A DNA stretch of 33,727 nt from Psychrobacter sp. (GCF_030454045.1 NZ_JAKDJE010000032.1:1-33727), one strand, 5' to 3'; counted from the first letter of the stretch, positions 1 through 8,526 are shown. Notes: a model not told the origin generated them from the sequence alone. Translations and numbers: made by a program.

Positions 1-336
1 CCTAAAAAATAGTCGCTGTCAGTGCCATGGTCGAATGTTCAACACGCCCTAGTAACAAACCCGTAAACCGGTTAGTACCAAAAAAAACATTGCATTAACT
101 TTCATTTTACCTATATCCTAAATAGGTCTGACTAATTGGTCAGGTTATTTAGATATTGGCCAACAAATATAAACTATTGCTGTTGTCTATTTTAAGGTCG
201 GGAACTTACCCCTATTATTTGAATCGATAAAAAACAAGTCAAGGATTGAGTGTTAACTTATATCTCGCGATTTACCACGTTGTCTGATATTTACAGTGAA
301 GCGGGTGCTAAGCAGTTATTCTAGGAGGAAACCACC
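1..336. other. Upstream region of the NCS2 permease gene
   Basis: No intact gene is visible. On the minus strand a start-like ATG at 111-109 opens a hydrophobic 18-residue peptide that stops at once, and an overlapping frame also stops near position 1; this may be a decayed gene or chance. The stretch contains the RutR-like palindrome at 128-143 and a strong Shine-Dalgarno AGGAGG at 323-328, eight bases before the permease ATG. I could not place a convincing -35/-10 pair. Confidence 0.5.
128..143. promoter_or_regulatory. RutR-like operator 1 (upstream of NCS2 permease)
   Basis: The sequence CTGACTAATTGGTCAG is an imperfect palindrome with TGAC-N6-GTCA arms. It closely resembles the published E. 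coli RutR consensus TTGACCANNTGGTCAA and the two other copies at 2771 and 17515. It lies 193 bp before the permease start. That the TetR protein at 1985-2650 binds it is an inference. Confidence 0.6.
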
Positions 337-1743
337 ATGAGTGAAAACGTTCCAGCAAATACTGATTTATTATATAGACTGCACGACCGCCCCAACCCTA
401 TCAAAGCATTCTTAGGCGCCATACAGCACGTACTTGCTGCCTTCGTTGGCATTATTACCCCTTCATTAATTATCGGTGGCACCTTAGGTTTAGGAGAGCA
501 TATCCCCTATCTGCTAAGCATGTCCTTAATCGTATCTGGAGTCGCAACTTTTATTCAAACGCGAAAAATCGGTCCCATCGGCTCTGGCCTTATGGCATTA
601 CAAGGCACCAGTTTTGGTTTTTTGGCGGCAGTATTGACAGCAGGATTTGTAGTAAAAAACCGCGGTGGTAGTCCTGAAGAGATTTTATCCGTTATCTTTG
701 GTGTGTCGTTTCTCGGTGCATTTGTTGAGATATTTTTGAGTCAATTTATCACCAAACTCAAATCATTTATGAGCCCTATTGTTACTGGCTGTGTGATTGT
801 CACGATTGGTTTGTCCCTAACAAAGGTAGGTCTCACTGATTTGGCAGGTGGGTTTGGTGCTGAGGATTTCGGTAGTATTCCAAACCTACTCTTAGGTGGT
901 GGCGTACTCGTCAGTGTGGTGCTCATTAGCATTATTAACAATAAGGTTATTCGCTCAAGTGCTATCTTTATCGGTCTGATGTTAGGCTTGCTCGCTGCCG
1001 TATTTATGGGGCGCATTGATTTTTCATTGGTGTCTGAAGCGGATTTTTTCACCGTTCCCATTCCCTTCAAATATGGTTTTGGTTTTGATTGGCAGGCATT
1101 TATTCCCATTGCCTTTATGTACATCATTACCAGTATTGAGACCTCGGGTGATTTGACCGCTACCTCTATGATTTCAGGCGAACCGATCAAAGGCCCGCTC
1201 TATGAGAAGCGCATCAAAGGTGGTGTGTTGGGTGATGGTGTCAACTCGCTGATTGCGGCTGTATTCAACACTTTTCCTGTGACAACCTTTAGCCAAAATA
1301 ACGGCGTGATTCAAATGACAGGTATTGCCAGTCGCTATGTTGGTTTTTATGTTGGCGGTATCTTGTGCCTGATGGGTCTATTTCCTATCCTCGGTGCAAT
1401 TTTTACGCAGCTGCCCAAGCCTGTCGTGGGCGGGGTCACGCTACTGATGTTTGCCACTGTCGCAACGGCGGGTATTCGTATACTATCCACCGTGGATTTT
1501 ACCCATCGTAATGTCTTGATTATCGCCACGTCACTAGGATTAGCAACGGGTATTGCATTCGTTCCTGATGTACTCTCACAGACGCCGCAATTTTTCCAAA
1601 ACATCTTTGGCTCAGCGGTGACGATGTCCGGTATTGTGGCAATCACGCTTGATATGATCCTACCAAAAAACTACGGTGTGGAATTTGATACTGCGGAACA
1701 ACATGCCGAAGATGGCTTAAAAACAGCGCAAAAAGTGGCATAA
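337..1743 (+). CDS. uacT: NCS2 (NAT) family urate/xanthine permease
   Basis: A 468-residue polytopic inner-membrane protein of the nucleobase-ascorbate transporter family, expected to import urate and/or xanthine by proton symport. Family landmarks are visible: the Q-H pair in the first helix (AIQHVLA, H31), GSGLMALQGTSFGF after helix 2 (about 82-95), ETSGD in helix 8 (E268) and the NAT signature QNNGVIQMTG at 320-329. The E268/Q320 pair corresponds to the substrate-binding Glu and Gln of XanQ and UacT. The start at 337 has an AGGAGG eight bases upstream. It is convergent with the TetR regulator and carries a RutR-like site upstream, which fits induction with the purine pathway. Urate versus xanthine preference cannot be decided by eye; the symbol is the best guess. 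Confidence 0.85.
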   Translation: MSENVPANTDLLYRLHDRPNPIKAFLGAIQHVLAAFVGIITPSLIIGGTLGLGEHIPYLLSMSLIVSGVATFIQTRKIGPIGSGLMALQGTSFGFLAAVLTAGFVVKNRGGSPEEILSVIFGVSFLGAFVEIFLSQFITKLKSFMSPIVTGCVIVTIGLSLTKVGLTDLAGGFGAEDFGSIPNLLLGGGVLVSVVLISIINNKVIRSSAIFIGLMLGLLAAVFMGRIDFSLVSEADFFTVPIPFKYGFGFDWQAFIPIAFMYIITSIETSGDLTATSMISGEPIKGPLYEKRIKGGVLGDGVNSLIAAVFNTFPVTTFSQNNGVIQMTGIASRYVGFYVGGILCLMGLFPILGAIFTQLPKPVVGGVTLLMFATVATAGIRILSTVDFTHRNVLIIATSLGLATGIAFVPDVLSQTPQFFQNIFGSAVTMSGIVAITLDMILPKNYGVEFDTAEQHAEDGLKTAQKVA

Positions 1744-1774
1744 ATTTGAATGTTTAGCCCTATCTAAAAGTAAA

Positions 1775-1808
1775 ACGAGGTGCCATAAAATTTGTTTGTG
1801 CACCTCGT
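1775..1808. terminator. Putative hairpin between convergent permease and TetR genes
   Basis: ACGAGGTGC at 1775-1783 pairs perfectly with GCACCTCGT at 1800-1808 across a 16-base loop. A second small hairpin follows (TGTGAT 1813-1818 with ATCACA 1825-1830). There is no T tract, so termination is plausible from position but not proven. Confidence 0.4.
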
Positions 1809-1880
1809 CCACTGTGATCGCTTAATCACAATGACTTAACTGTATAGTTAGCTGAATGTAAAACTGTTATGGATTTAAAC

Positions 1881-1950
1881 GCGCTACTGGTATAAATTTT
1901 ACTTGCGTGCTGCGTTCCCAGAGGCTGCGCAAAATTCATCCCAGTAGCGC
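1881..1950. repeat. 70-bp imperfect palindrome (REP/MITE-like candidate)
   Basis: Outer arms GCGCTACTGG (1881-1890) and CCAGTAGCGC (1941-1950) are perfectly complementary. Inner arms AATTTT (1895-1900) and AAAATT (1931-1936) continue the pairing, and GCTGCG occurs twice inside (1909-1914, 1924-1929). It lies in the short gap between the permease and the regulator. The structure resembles small dispersed palindromic elements, but no second full copy is present in this window. Confidence 0.4.
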
Positions 1951-1984
1951 TATGACATTTTTAGAGTGTATCGACTATATGTAG

Positions 1985-2650
1985 TCATTCAAGTCCACAG
2001 CCTCGTAAAATAAAAGGCACTAGAAAATCTGCCGCACGTGCTTCATCTTCTGTGTCATAAGCTGTTTTGTCCATCAGGCCGACAATTTCAATCTCAAATT
2101 CAGCGTAACGCTGGGTCGTCGCCCATATCAAAATTAGTAGTTGCAAGGGATCTGTAATCCCAATCTTGCCTTGCTTATGCCACTCTTTCATGACTTGGGT
2201 TTTATCATTCACCCACTCTTTCATTGTCGTTGACATAAACTCATGCAAATGAGGCGCGCCGCCGATGACCTCAATGGCAAACAACTTATGGCGACTCGGA
2301 TTGACAAAAGCTTGATGCAGTTTGGTGCGAACAAATTTTTCAATGACTATTTTTGGGTCGCTATCGACCGTCATCGTCACCAAACCATCATTCCACTCTT
2401 CAATAATCGAGCGCAGCACCGCCATATATAGGTTTTTTTTATTTTTAAAATAGTAATGGACATTGGCTTTGGGCAATCCTGCTCTATCGGCAATCCCTTG
2501 CATCGTAGCACCGCGATAGCTTTGGAGCACGAACTCTTCTTCAGCCGCCGCTAGTATCAGCGCTTGATTGTGCGCGCGGGTGGCTTGCTGACTACGATGT
2601 GACGGCGCGTCAGTAGTCAGGGTTTCTTCTTGCTGATTGTCTTGAGTCAT
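1985..2650 (-). CDS. TetR-family regulator, RutR-like
   Basis: A 221-residue transcription factor. After a polar 25-residue N-terminal leader comes a TetR helix-turn-helix (about 30-76, recognition part IADRAGLPKANVHYYFKNK). The C-terminal ligand domain contains DPLQLLILIWATTQRYAEF, closely matching DPQHLIFMIWASTQHYADF of E. coli RutR, the uracil-responsive regulator of pyrimidine and purine genes. Here it sits inside a purine degradation locus and a near-perfect RutR operator lies 121 bp upstream of its start, so autoregulation and control of the neighbouring catabolic units are likely. The inducer (uracil, urate, allantoin or another intermediate) cannot be read from sequence. The Shine-Dalgarno is weak; the start is the first ATG of the frame. 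Confidence 0.8.
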   Translation of the reverse strand: MTQDNQQEETLTTDAPSHRSQQATRAHNQALILAAAEEEFVLQSYRGATMQGIADRAGLPKANVHYYFKNKKNLYMAVLRSIIEEWNDGLVTMTVDSDPKIVIEKFVRTKLHQAFVNPSRHKLFAIEVIGGAPHLHEFMSTTMKEWVNDKTQVMKEWHKQGKIGITDPLQLLILIWATTQRYAEFEIEIVGLMDKTAYDTEDEARAADFLVPFILRGCGLE

Positions 2651-3156
2651 AGCAGTCGTATCTCACTCTGGGTGGCTGGTTCGACCAAATAATCGCGATG
2701 TTCCTTGATATATACAACGTTCACATTCGCGCAGTATTAGCCGATAAATTAAAAATTTCCGATAAAACAGTTGACCAATTGGTCAGGTTTTAGCAGAATG
2801 GTAACCATAAATCGCTCATATGTCGACTGGCATCGTATTGCCATCATATTTTTGCAGCGACATTAGGGCGTGTTGGTACAAAAAATCTGTGGTGTCTTGA
2901 CAATTTATCATAATGAATAAGCCAACGATTGAAGTAAAGCTTAACGTCTCATTTAAACAAATAAATGAATAGCTAAAAATATGAACGATATGAATGTATG
3001 AATACCTTCGATTATACCGCTACGTTTAGGCAAAAAGTCATCGTGTATGAACTGTTATTAAATCAGCACTGTCATTAGACCAGCTTTAGAATTATTCATA
3101 AACCATAGCCACCAAATACCCACAATGGACGGTCATATTAAAATAAGGACATCGTC
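2651..3156. promoter_or_regulatory. Divergent regulatory gap between TetR gene and uraD
   Basis: This 506-base AT-rich stretch has no recognisable gene. It contains the operator at 2771-2786 and a TTGACA hexamer at 2897-2902 without a well-spaced -10. The uraD Shine-Dalgarno TAAGGA is at 3144-3149. The rest holds nothing that I can name. Confidence 0.45.
2771..2786. promoter_or_regulatory. RutR-like operator 2 (TetR gene / uraD)
   Basis: TTGACCAATTGGTCAG matches the E. coli RutR consensus TTGACCANNTGGTCAA at every fixed position except the last base. It is the best copy in the window. It lies between the divergent TetR gene and the uraD-uraH-puuD group, so one bound protein could control both directions. 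Confidence 0.7.
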
Positions 3157-3678
3157 ATGAGCTTAACCTTAGCGCAATTTAATGATTTGTCTCAAGAGGT
3201 CGCAGTCTCGAAGCTTTTGATCTGTTGCACCAGTAGCGCTTGGGCCAACAAGCTTGCCTACGCTCGCCCTTTTGCAGACGTTGATGCGCTCTTAGCAAGT
3301 AGCGACGCTATCTGGGATGAGGTACAAACCAATGAGGCCAATTTACTAGAAGCGTTTGATGGACATCCTCAGATCGGTAATGTGGCTTCGTTAAAAGAGA
3401 AGTATCGCAACACACAAAGTAGCGCCGCCCATGAGCAATCTGGCGCTAATGATGCGGCAGACGATGTACTCGAAGCGCTTGCCAAAGCCAATCAAGACTA
3501 TCTGGACAAGTTTGGGTTTATATTTATTGTCTTTGCCACTGGTAAAAGCGCGGCGCAAATGCTCGATTTGCTCTTGTCGCGCCTGCCAAACGATCGTGCC
3601 ACAGAGCTGGCCAATGCCGCCGCAGAACAAAATAAAATCACTCGTTTGCGTCTGCGCAAACTACTGGCTATGGTTTAG
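3157..3678 (+). CDS. uraD: 2-oxo-4-hydroxy-4-carboxy-5-ureidoimidazoline decarboxylase
   Basis: A 173-residue all-helical cytosolic enzyme that decarboxylates OHCU to S-allantoin, the last step of urate oxidation. The family motifs are present in order: HPQIG at 70-74 (catalytic His70), SSAAHEQSG at 88-96 with the conserved Glu-Gln pair, and FGFIFIVFATGKSA at 119-132. Length is normal for the family. The ATG is preceded by TAAGGA at a spacing of seven. It is the first gene of a same-strand group with uraH (159 bases on) and puuD, giving consecutive steps. Confidence 0.92.
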   Translation: MSLTLAQFNDLSQEVAVSKLLICCTSSAWANKLAYARPFADVDALLASSDAIWDEVQTNEANLLEAFDGHPQIGNVASLKEKYRNTQSSAAHEQSGANDAADDVLEALAKANQDYLDKFGFIFIVFATGKSAAQMLDLLLSRLPNDRATELANAAAEQNKITRLRLRKLLAMV

Positions 3679-3836
3679 CTGACTCAATAAATGGGGGTTT
3701 ATTTGATAGCTAATGATGTCTAGCTCTTATGACAAATAGCGTTACGATACGATCTTTCTACCCTTCTCTAGCACTACAGTGCTCTTTATATTTTTACTGA
3801 ATATGCTTTTACTAAATTTACTAAATAGGAAGCCTT

Positions 3837-4205
3837 ATGTCTGCCACCTTATCATCACATATCTTAGACACACACCTTGGCAAGCCTGCTGCTGATATCG
3901 CCGTCCGCTTGCACCGCATACCAGACAGCGGTGACAAGATAATATTGGCACATGGACAGACTAACAGCGATGGCCGCGTAACGCCAGATGCTTGGCAGTT
4001 TGAGTCAAGCATTGATAGCACTGAGCGTCAGCTAGATACAGGGCGCTATACCGTGACGTTTGATACTCAGGCATATTTTGATGCCCAGCAGCTGACCGCA
4101 TTCTATCCGCAGGTAGTCATCGACTTTGTGATAAAAGACGCAAGCCACTATCACGTGCCATTACTTCTGAGTGCGCATGGTTATAGTACCTACCGCGGAT
4201 CATAA
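3837..4205 (+). CDS. uraH: 5-hydroxyisourate hydrolase (transthyretin-like)
   Basis: A 122-residue HIU hydrolase, opening 5-hydroxyisourate to OHCU. The N-terminal LSSHILDTHLGKPA (5-18), TNSDGR at 42-47, HYHVPLL at 104-110 and the terminal YRGS at 119-122 are the hallmarks that separate true HIU hydrolases from vertebrate transthyretin. Probable catalytic residues are His8, Arg47, His106 and the tyrosine of YRGS. There is no signal peptide, so it should be cytosolic. TAGGA at 3826-3830 supports the ATG at 3837. It lies between uraD and puuD, matching its place in the pathway. Confidence 0.93.
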   Translation: MSATLSSHILDTHLGKPAADIAVRLHRIPDSGDKIILAHGQTNSDGRVTPDAWQFESSIDSTERQLDTGRYTVTFDTQAYFDAQQLTAFYPQVVIDFVIKDASHYHVPLLLSAHGYSTYRGS

Positions 4206-4298
4206 CCGACCCTTATTATCAAAAAACTGTGAGCGAAAGTCGTTATCTGCTCACAAATATTTTATCAAGACACTGTCATATTAAAGGACACTTACCAC

Positions 4299-5624
4299 AT
4301 GGGCGCCTATCTTCTCGAATGGTTGAGTTTATTTTTTCGCTGGTTTCATGTTATCGCTGGGGTGGCATGGATTGGTGCATCGTTTTATTTTGTGTGGCTA
4401 GATCTGAGCCTACGTAAGCCGCCACAGTGGAAAGCAGACAAAGGCATCTCAGGGGATCTGTGGGCCGTCCATGGCGGTGGGTTTTATGAGATTGCCAAAT
4501 ACAAGCTCGAACCCGAGGAGATGCCAAAGACGCTACATTGGTTTAAGTGGGAAGCATATACCACGTGGCTGACGGGCGCGGCGATGATGTCGATTGTCTA
4601 TTATGCCAATGCCACCGCCTATCTGATCGACCCAAGCAAAGTGCCTTTTACCAGTATCGGTGCCATTGCGACAAGCTTACTGTTTTTATTTGGTAGTTAC
4701 TTTATTTATGAAGTCATTGTGCGCAGTCATTTGGGTAAAAACGCCTTTATTTTTAGTACCCTGATTTTTATCTTGCTGGTTATCGCGAGTTGGGGCTCTT
4801 ATCAGCTGTTTAGTGATCGCGCCTCGTTCATCCATATAGGGGCGATTTTGGGCACAGTCATGGTCGGTAACGTGTTCTTTGGTATTATGCCAGCGCAGCG
4901 CGCACTCGTTGATTGTGTACGCCGCGGCGAAAAACCCGGCAAAGAAGTGGCTGAACTGGCACTGCAAGCCAAAAACCGCTCATTGATGAATAACTACTTT
5001 ACCCTACCGCTTATTTTTACCATGATCAGCAACCACTATCCGATGATGTATGCTCATGAAAAAGGTTGGTTGGTATTGGTCTTCGTTGGCGTGATCACTG
5101 CTACTGCTCGTCACTATTTTAACCAAAAACATTTGGGGCATAAAAAACCACGCTACTTGGTTATCCCAGCCATATTGACCGTATTATTGATTATCTGGAT
5201 GCGACCTGAGCCGATTGAACCAGCGCCAGCGATGCCCGCTACTGCTTCTGTAGCGCCCAAAACAACAGATGGCGCGCCAGCGAGCACATTAACCACAAGC
5301 GATCTATCAGATAAAGCAGCTGATACGGACGCTACCAATATCGACAACACCAACGCTGAGGCAACGCCAGTGAATGTGTCAGCAGATGACGCTATGATGA
5401 AGGTTGTACATATGCGCTGTAGCACTTGCCATGCAGCGCAGCCAACACAGCGAGGCTTTGCTGCCCCGCCAGCAGGTATTATCTTGCAAACACCAGAGGA
5501 TCTAAAGATACATAAAGCAAAAATCGTTACTGCGGTCAAAACAGGCTATATGCCACTTGGTAATATCACTCAGTTAACAGATTCAGAACGTCAGCAGCTT
5601 GTCGCATACGCTTCGGCATTGTAA
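4299..5624 (+). CDS. puuD: Urate hydroxylase PuuD with C-terminal cytochrome c domain
   Basis: A 441-residue membrane-bound urate oxidase of the PuuD type, converting urate to 5-hydroxyisourate and passing electrons to a respiratory chain instead of making peroxide. Residues 1-300 form the membrane part with about eight hydrophobic segments, starting with LSLFFRWFHVIAGVAWIGAS. A low-complexity Ala/Thr/Asp linker (about 303-362) leads to a small class I cytochrome c domain with the haem site CSTCH at 374-378 and a candidate axial Met418 in GYMPLG. The cytochrome is presumably periplasmic. AAAGGA at 4283-4288 precedes the ATG by ten bases. No soluble uricase (Uox, HpxO) is present in the window, so this is the only urate-oxidising enzyme seen here. 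Confidence 0.92.
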   Translation: MGAYLLEWLSLFFRWFHVIAGVAWIGASFYFVWLDLSLRKPPQWKADKGISGDLWAVHGGGFYEIAKYKLEPEEMPKTLHWFKWEAYTTWLTGAAMMSIVYYANATAYLIDPSKVPFTSIGAIATSLLFLFGSYFIYEVIVRSHLGKNAFIFSTLIFILLVIASWGSYQLFSDRASFIHIGAILGTVMVGNVFFGIMPAQRALVDCVRRGEKPGKEVAELALQAKNRSLMNNYFTLPLIFTMISNHYPMMYAHEKGWLVLVFVGVITATARHYFNQKHLGHKKPRYLVIPAILTVLLIIWMRPEPIEPAPAMPATASVAPKTTDGAPASTLTTSDLSDKAADTDATNIDNTNAEATPVNVSADDAMMKVVHMRCSTCHAAQPTQRGFAAPPAGIILQTPEDLKIHKAKIVTAVKTGYMPLGNITQLTDSERQQLVAYASAL

Positions 5625-5706
5625 TTTTTTATCGATGCTAAAGCTCAGCAAAAATAAGCACACATCATAAATTACTCGATGGTGCAAACATAGTTTTAGA
5701 AGTCAC

Positions 5707-5722
5707 TTGACGCAACTGTCAT
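5707..5722. promoter_or_regulatory. Degenerate RutR-like operator (upstream of NCS1 permease)
   Basis: TTGACGCAACTGTCAT keeps the TGAC-N6-GTCA arms and 16-base length of the three better sites, but the inner bases differ from CAnnTG. It lies 72 bp before the NCS1 permease start. A weak site is plausible; chance is not excluded. Confidence 0.35.
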
Positions 5723-5738
5723 ATATGCATACGATGGT

Positions 5739-5772
5739 CAAATCTGATTATTGTTAACAATAATCAGATTTG
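5739..5772. promoter_or_regulatory. Perfect 34-bp palindrome before the NCS1 permease
   Basis: The left arm CAAATCTGATTATTGTT (5739-5755) is exactly complementary to the right arm (5756-5772) with no loop. The central TTGTTAACAA (5751-5760) recurs at 5770-5779, 19 bp further on. The palindrome ends 21 bases before the ATG at 5794. It is unlike the RutR-type sites, so a second dimeric regulator, or an RNA hairpin at the ribosome site, is implied. Confidence 0.7.
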
Positions 5773-5793
5773 TTAACAATACAAGGAATGAGT

Positions 5794-7308
5794 ATGTCTG
5801 ACACTGCCCAACAAGTACCATTTGATCCTCAAATAATGGATTATGATCATAGTCACCTCAACGCTTCTACCAAAGATTCAAGGTTATATAACGAGGATTT
5901 AGCACCCATACAGCAGTCAGAACGTACTTGGGGGTGGTTTGCGATATTCAATGTCTGGTCAAATGACATCCAAAGTTTATTTGGCTATACGCTTGCTGCC
6001 TCATTATTTTTGAGCTATGGGTTGAGTGGCTGGTGGGTCATGGCAGCGATCATATGCTCAGGCTTTGTGGTTATGTTTATGGTCAACTTAACGGGCAAGC
6101 CGAGTGTCAAATATGGCATTCCTTTTCCTGTATTGATACGTTCAAGCCTTGGGATTAATGGGGCCAATCTACCTGCCATGATGCGGGCCATCATTGGTAT
6201 TTTTTGGTATGGGGTGCAGACGTACTTTGCCTCGACCGCCGTCGCCATTTTATTGACCCTCGTCATGGGCGGCTCAGACGCAACCTTTTTGGGTCTAAAC
6301 AGTACGGCTTGGCTTGCTTTTGTCATCGTTTGGATATTTCAGTTATTACTGTTTTGGTCAGGTGTCGAAACGATTAAGCATTTCTTGAATTGGGCAGGCC
6401 CCATTGTTTATGTGGTGATGGTGATACTGATGGGGATTGTCTGGTATCAGTCAGGATCAGAGTTATTGCCCGCCATTGGCTCTATTTTTAGCAGCAATAG
6501 TGATTACACCGGTGGCCCCGTGCAGGCTTTTATCGCGATTGTGGGGACAATGGTCGCCTACTTTGCGGCGGTTGTGATCAACTTTGGCGATTTCTCACGC
6601 TTTTTACGCAGTGAAAAAGATATGAAACTGGGCAATTTGGTCGGCTTACCTGTCAATATGGTGTTCTTTTCATTTATTGCCTTGGTCATTACTGCAGGTA
6701 CGCTCGTATTGTTCGGTGAGGCGCTGACCAACCCATCTGATATTGTAGAGCGCGTTGATGCCTTGCCACTGACCATCGTTGCCGCCTTGACCTTTTTTGC
6801 AGCAACGGTTGGTATCAATATGGTCGCCAACTTTATACCGCCTGCTTACGATTTAGCCAACCTGTTTCCTAAGCATATCAACTTTCTCATGGGCGGCTTG
6901 ATTACGGCAGTCATTGCATTTTTTGTGGGCGCTTTATGGTTATCCTTTATCAGCCAAATTGGTATCGTTGGCTTTGTCAATGCTGTCGGTGCAGTCATCG
7001 CGCCATTCTTTGGTATTTTGATTGTGGATTATTACCTGATCAAAAACCAGCAGATCAACATGGATGATTTATTTTCTGACAAGCCCACTGGCGCTTACTA
7101 TTACTATAAAGGCTGGAATATCCACGGCCTTATCGCATTTGCCATAGGTGCGGTTTTTTCATTGTCGACGGTGCTTATGCCAGCGCTGAGTAGCCTTGAG
7201 GGATACGGATTTTTGCTTGGGGCGGCATTAGGCGGCGTGTCTTATTGGGTATTGATGCGCCATGTACCGCAAGTGCTATCGTCGCCACAAAATACCCTGA
7301 ATCGTTAA
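5794..7308 (+). CDS. NCS1 family permease, probable allantoin/purine transporter
   Basis: A 504-residue, roughly twelve-helix inner-membrane symporter of the nucleobase-cation-symport-1 family. The typical N-terminal motif is visible: NEDLAP at 33-38 followed by RTWGWFAIFNVWSNDIQSL at 44-62, as in PucI, PuuP-like and Mhp1 proteins. Placement just before allantoinase, allantoicase and ureidoglycolate lyase makes allantoin the best substrate guess, with other purines or hydantoins possible. The frame is open from a TTG at 5770 and has an ATG at 5788, but the AAGGA at 5783-5787 is correctly spaced (six) only for the ATG at 5794. The 34-bp palindrome is directly upstream. It likely starts the permease-puuE-alc-allA unit. 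Confidence 0.85.
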   Translation: MSDTAQQVPFDPQIMDYDHSHLNASTKDSRLYNEDLAPIQQSERTWGWFAIFNVWSNDIQSLFGYTLAASLFLSYGLSGWWVMAAIICSGFVVMFMVNLTGKPSVKYGIPFPVLIRSSLGINGANLPAMMRAIIGIFWYGVQTYFASTAVAILLTLVMGGSDATFLGLNSTAWLAFVIVWIFQLLLFWSGVETIKHFLNWAGPIVYVVMVILMGIVWYQSGSELLPAIGSIFSSNSDYTGGPVQAFIAIVGTMVAYFAAVVINFGDFSRFLRSEKDMKLGNLVGLPVNMVFFSFIALVITAGTLVLFGEALTNPSDIVERVDALPLTIVAALTFFAATVGINMVANFIPPAYDLANLFPKHINFLMGGLITAVIAFFVGALWLSFISQIGIVGFVNAVGAVIAPFFGILIVDYYLIKNQQINMDDLFSDKPTGAYYYYKGWNIHGLIAFAIGAVFSLSTVLMPALSSLEGYGFLLGAALGGVSYWVLMRHVPQVLSSPQNTLNR

Positions 7309-7356
7309 AAGCTTCTGTATCAGATACCGTAGCGGCTAACACTGCTTGATTGTTTA

Positions 7357-7382
7357 ACTGTTTTTTTAGACTGTTTTTTTAG
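7357..7382. repeat. Tandem duplication of a 13-base unit
   Basis: ACTGTTTTTTTAG occurs twice head to tail (7357-7369, 7370-7382) in the gap between the NCS1 permease and puuE. The T7 runs make slippage-driven copy change easy. No function can be assigned. Confidence 0.5.
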
Positions 7383-7433
7383 AAGAATATCTTTGATAGA
7401 TATTGTTATTGTTTTTATATAGGAACACCAATA

Positions 7434-8414
7434 ATGACCCAAAAAATCACCAGTGATTTTGATCAAAATACATACCCACGCGACCTAAAAGGCTACGGTG
7501 GCAAGCCACCAAAAGCCAACTGGCCAGGCGGTGCAAAAATCGCCGTACAGTTTGTCTTGAATATCGAAGAAGGGGCAGAAAATAGCGTCATTCACGGCGA
7601 TGGACAGTCCGAGCGCTTTTTGTCGGATATTTTGGGTACGCCCGAGTTTAACAACCGTCACCAGTCTATTGAGTCTGCATTTGAATACGGCAGCCGTGTT
7701 GGTGTGTGGCGGGTGTTGGATGTGTTTAAAGAGTACGGCGCTCCTATCACCACCTTTACTTGTGCTGCCGCTGCCGAAAAAACCCCGCATATTATCGAGC
7801 GCGTATTAGAAGACGGTCATGAGATTGCCAGTCACGGCCTGCGCTGGATCACTTATCAATATATGTACCGCGAGACGGAACGTGAGCACATTCGCCGTGC
7901 AACCGACATATTTGAGCGCATGCTCGGTAAGCAGCCACTCGGCTGGTATACGGGACGCGATAGCCCAAACACACGTGAGTTGGTGGTCGAACAAGGTGGC
8001 TATCACTATGACTCTGACTCCTATGGCGATGAGCTGCCCTACTGGCTCAATGTCAAAGCCCAAGAAGGCGATCTAATCACACGCAAGCCGCATTTGGTCA
8101 TCCCTTATAGCTTAGAGACCAATGACATGCGCTTTTCTTCGAGTCCAGGGTTTACCCATGCCGAGGCATTTTATCAATACCTCAAAGACAGCTTTGACAC
8201 CCTGTATGAAGAAGGCGCAGAAACCCCAAAAATGCTGACCATCGGTTTGCATTGCCGTATTATCGGACGGGCAGGACGTATCAAGGCGCTAAAACAGTTT
8301 TTGCAATACATCACCAATAAGCCTGACGTGTGGATATGCCGCCGTGATGAGATCGCGAAGCACTGGTACGACAACCATCCAGCAACACCAGACAACACAG
8401 CCAACTGGATGTAG
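7434..8414 (+). CDS. puuE: Allantoinase PuuE (polysaccharide-deacetylase type)
   Basis: A 326-residue cofactor-independent allantoinase of the polysaccharide deacetylase fold, hydrolysing S-allantoin to allantoate. It is unrelated to the metal-dependent amidohydrolase AllB. Seen features include GHEIASHGLRW at 128-138 (the NodB-fold histidine motif), YTGRDSPNTR at 172-181, DSDSYGDELPYW at 193-204, PYSLETND at 224-231 and GLHCRIIGRAGR at 271-282, all typical of the PuuE subgroup. AGGA at 7421-7424 lies nine bases before the ATG. It is in the permease-puuE-alc-allA group, directly preceding the next enzyme of the route. Confidence 0.93.
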   Translation: MTQKITSDFDQNTYPRDLKGYGGKPPKANWPGGAKIAVQFVLNIEEGAENSVIHGDGQSERFLSDILGTPEFNNRHQSIESAFEYGSRVGVWRVLDVFKEYGAPITTFTCAAAAEKTPHIIERVLEDGHEIASHGLRWITYQYMYRETEREHIRRATDIFERMLGKQPLGWYTGRDSPNTRELVVEQGGYHYDSDSYGDELPYWLNVKAQEGDLITRKPHLVIPYSLETNDMRFSSSPGFTHAEAFYQYLKDSFDTLYEEGAETPKMLTIGLHCRIIGRAGRIKALKQFLQYITNKPDVWICRRDEIAKHWYDNHPATPDNTANWM

Positions 8415-8424
8415 CTTTTGCCAC

Positions 8425-8446
8425 GACAGCCACTACCACGGCTGTC
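8425..8446 (+). other. Intercistronic hairpin puuE-alc
   Basis: GACAGCC (8425-8431) and GGCTGTC (8440-8446) form a perfect 7-bp stem with an 8-base loop eleven bases after the puuE stop. There is no T tract, so an mRNA-stabilising or processing hairpin is more likely than a terminator. Confidence 0.4.
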
Positions 8447-8526
8447 AAGTACACCGCAGTGTGTCGAATAAATAAAACAAACGGCACACGATCAATTAAA
8501 CCTAATATTAAACAAAAGGAATCATG

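Noticed and set aside
1..111. Minus-strand start with a hydrophobic N-terminus (MKVNAMFFLVLTGL...)
   Set aside because: It stops after 18 codons and the overlapping frame also stops; too little to call a gene.
3230..3239. CCAGTAGCGC, identical to one arm of the 70-bp palindrome
   Set aside because: A lone 10-base match inside uraD coding sequence with no second arm; chance is enough.
5770..5793. TTG or ATG(5788) start for the NCS1 permease
   Set aside because: The TTG lies inside the palindrome and the AAGGA touches the ATG at 5788; only 5794 has proper spacing.
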